Source: Paramecium sonneborni (taxonomy: Eukaryota > Ciliophora > Oligohymenophorea > Peniculida > Parameciidae). From it: DNA of 64,000 nt. Positions 62,312-64,000 of the stretch are shown here, one piece after another (position 1 is the stretch's first letter; each line of letters opens with the position of its first letter). The stretch covers positions 1 through 64,000 of the forward strand of contig CAJJDN010000164.1 in NCBI GenBank assembly GCA_905182985.1, written 5' to 3'. A model generated the notes under the pieces. The model had not been told where the DNA came from. It saw only the letters and a list, made by a program, of their open reading frames with translations, and ran no database searches. Both the position numbers and the translations under genes were made by a program.

Positions 62312-64000
62312 ATGAATTATCCAAAATTTATAGGAGAAACATTAGAATTTGATCCTCTTTAGAAACCGCCTAGATTATAATATGCACTACAACATTAAGT
62401 AAATTTTTTGTAGTGATATATTTTAGTTAGCAACAAGTTGTGGTTAGAATGTTAAAAATTCTAATTACTGTCAATGTTGCGGACTTAGTATAGATAAAAT
62501 ACCGCTACCTTTAAATATTGACATTATTAATTTAGCATTCTTAGGATAAGGTGTTCCATTATTTTTTAATTTAATGCAGCTCATCATACTACTGCACTTC
62601 GTATTATTTTTTATTTTTACAGTTCCTAACGTTTCTCAGAATTATTTAGCAAATAATTGCATTGCTCCTAATAATTATGCATATCAATATTGGAAATATA
62701 ATGGATGTGAATAAAATTGTCCACTTTCTCATTCAGATTATTAATATTTTGAGAATTTATTTTCAGATTGTCAGACCATCTGTTAACATTATTCTGATAT
62801 TTGTATACAATCTCAAACCTCAATAATATCGTATATAAATAAATAATTTGAAGATGAATCAAAATTGATCTAGTCTTCATTGATTCTAGGCTCAGTAATA
62901 ATTCTTAAAATATTAATGGTATTGATTAGAGAGAAATAACGTAAGATAGAATATGCAATTGATAAAGAATTATTATCTCCATCTGATTTTACAGCCATCT
63001 TGAACAATTTACCAAAAAATGATTATAATGAAAAAGAATTAAAAATAGCTTTGGAACAATATTGTAAAGAATTTGATCCCAGAAATAACTATGAAGTAGT
63101 AAAGGTTAATATCGCCTATGATATAGCTTAATATGTTGATAAAGGAAGACAAAAGATAAAATTAGAAAAATTACTTGAGAAATCATCTTCTAGCAATAAA
63201 GAGAAATTATAAAAATAAATTAAAGAAATTTCAAACCAGTAACAATTAATAGAAGCCTAAATAGAAAATGGTTCATATTAACAGACTACTCAAATAGCTT
63301 TCATTACATTTCAGACAAAAAAATGTATTTTAAGATCATTGATTTTAGAATTACAAAATTTATTAGAGTAAACAAAACTCTCTTATTGGGAAGCATTTAT
63401 GATTACCTTAAAATCAATTATAAAAAAGAAAGACAGAAGAGGATTCTACTTTAAGCACAATTATATAGAAATTTCTAGAGCTCCTGAACCAGATGATGTT
63501 TTTTGGGAGAATTGTGGTACAGATGAATATAATCATCTTAAAAGAAGAATATTAAGTTGGTTCGTTGTTTTTTTCTTGTTGGGTATATCTCTGAGTACAC
63601 TTTATGGTTTAAATGTTTTCTAAGTAGAATTTAATGATAAATTAGAATCATTTTTTGTTGACTTCAAAAAACAACCAATTTGTAATGAAAACAATGGCTT
63701 CATTATCAAAATCCTTGATAATCACGATTGTAGATGGACTTATCTATTATTTTATAACTTTATTAGCTAATTAAGAGAGACATGTTACTAAAACTTCGTA
63801 GGATACTTCAATAGCTGAAAAACTAAGTTATGTTTAATTTATCAATTCATGTTTACTATTGATAATTATTAATGTACTTGGAACTTACTATTAATATTCA
63901 TAATAAGATAAATAACTATTAAATTTCGCTGTATAATAATAGGGAGGAATAGCAGATGACATTTTATATGTATCTGGTACTAATGCTCTTTTAGTACCAT
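62312..64000 (+). CDS. OSCA/TMEM63 (CSC1-like) mechanosensitive channel, 5' part, cut by window end
   Basis: Start ATG at 62312 (MNYPKFIGETLEFDPLQKPP). Introns at 62399-62426 and 63624-63645 keep the frame open to the window end, about 545 codons. The first membrane helix (LMQLIILLHFVLFFIFTVP) is followed by a Cys-rich loop (EQNCPLSHSDYQ, DCQTICQHYSDIC), a second helix (LGSVIILKILMVLI), a cytosolic helical domain with an RNA-binding-like fold, then the family signature ISRAPEPDDVFWENCGTDEY before the next helix (RRILSWFVVFFLLGISLSTL). Later helices and ANQERHVTKTSQDTS are as in the family. These proteins are stretch- or osmotically gated Ca2+-permeable cation channels. The Cys-rich loop after the first helix, four or more disulfides' worth, is unusual and probably faces outside. 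Confidence 0.88.

Overview
The window is the left end of a macronuclear chromosome from a ciliate, most likely Paramecium. The evidence is a telomere of mixed CCCCAA/CCCAAA repeats at the left end, about 75-80% A+T, reading frames that are long only when TAA and TAG are read as glutamine with TGA as the sole stop, and spliceosomal introns of mostly 20-38 bases running GT(A)...(T)AG. Almost every gene below was assembled with that code and with introns inferred from frame continuity. For most of them the exon lengths sum to a multiple of three. RNA data could not be consulted.

Layout. Positions 1-79 are GC-rich and lie outside the telomere (80-116). A WD40 gene (117-1596, minus) runs straight into the telomere and has lost its last codons. 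Next comes a gene-poor subtelomeric stretch with a possible decayed gene (about 3001-4722), then a gene for a glycine/tryptophan repeat protein with one intron per repeat (6243-8461), a compact GC-rich segment that folds into nested hairpins (about 10126-10265, probable ncRNA) and a small hypothetical gene (10312-10848). Three direct duplications of 1.06-1.24 kb, each with a single N between the copies (N at 8959, 11848 and 37199), look like unmerged contig overlaps. The true sequence is therefore probably about 3.5 kb shorter.

The centre holds a 10.7 kb intron-free gene for a NACHT-ATPase/WD40 protein of 3,561 residues (14688-25373, minus), a tandem CAP-domain protein (25686-27220), a 1,275-residue single-pass membrane protein (28369-32196), a TPR protein (32479-33840) and a short WD40 protein related to the telomeric one (34565-35668). 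After a gene-poor stretch with the third duplication lies a guanylyl cyclase fused to a P4-type ATPase-like domain (38576-46605, minus).

The right third is gene-dense, with some spacers under 50 bases: a hypothetical gene, an ankyrin-repeat gene, a cytochrome b561/b5/flavin reductase fusion, two membrane RBR ubiquitin ligases flanking a PUB-UBX p97 cofactor and an alpha-tubulin acetyltransferase, a small acidic protein, an SNM1-type nuclease, an uncharacterised gene with an apparent frameshift, a cytochrome b5-tailed protein, an EF-hand protein whose start codon lies 17 bases from its divergent neighbour's, and the 5' part of an OSCA/TMEM63 channel gene cut by the window end.

Functional themes are second-messenger and Ca2+ signalling (guanylyl cyclase, EF-hand protein, mechanosensitive channel), ubiquitin/p97 quality control (two RBRs plus the UBX protein), cilium/microtubule modification (tubulin acetyltransferase) and redox transport (b561/b5 proteins). 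No tRNA, rRNA or CRISPR array was recognised.
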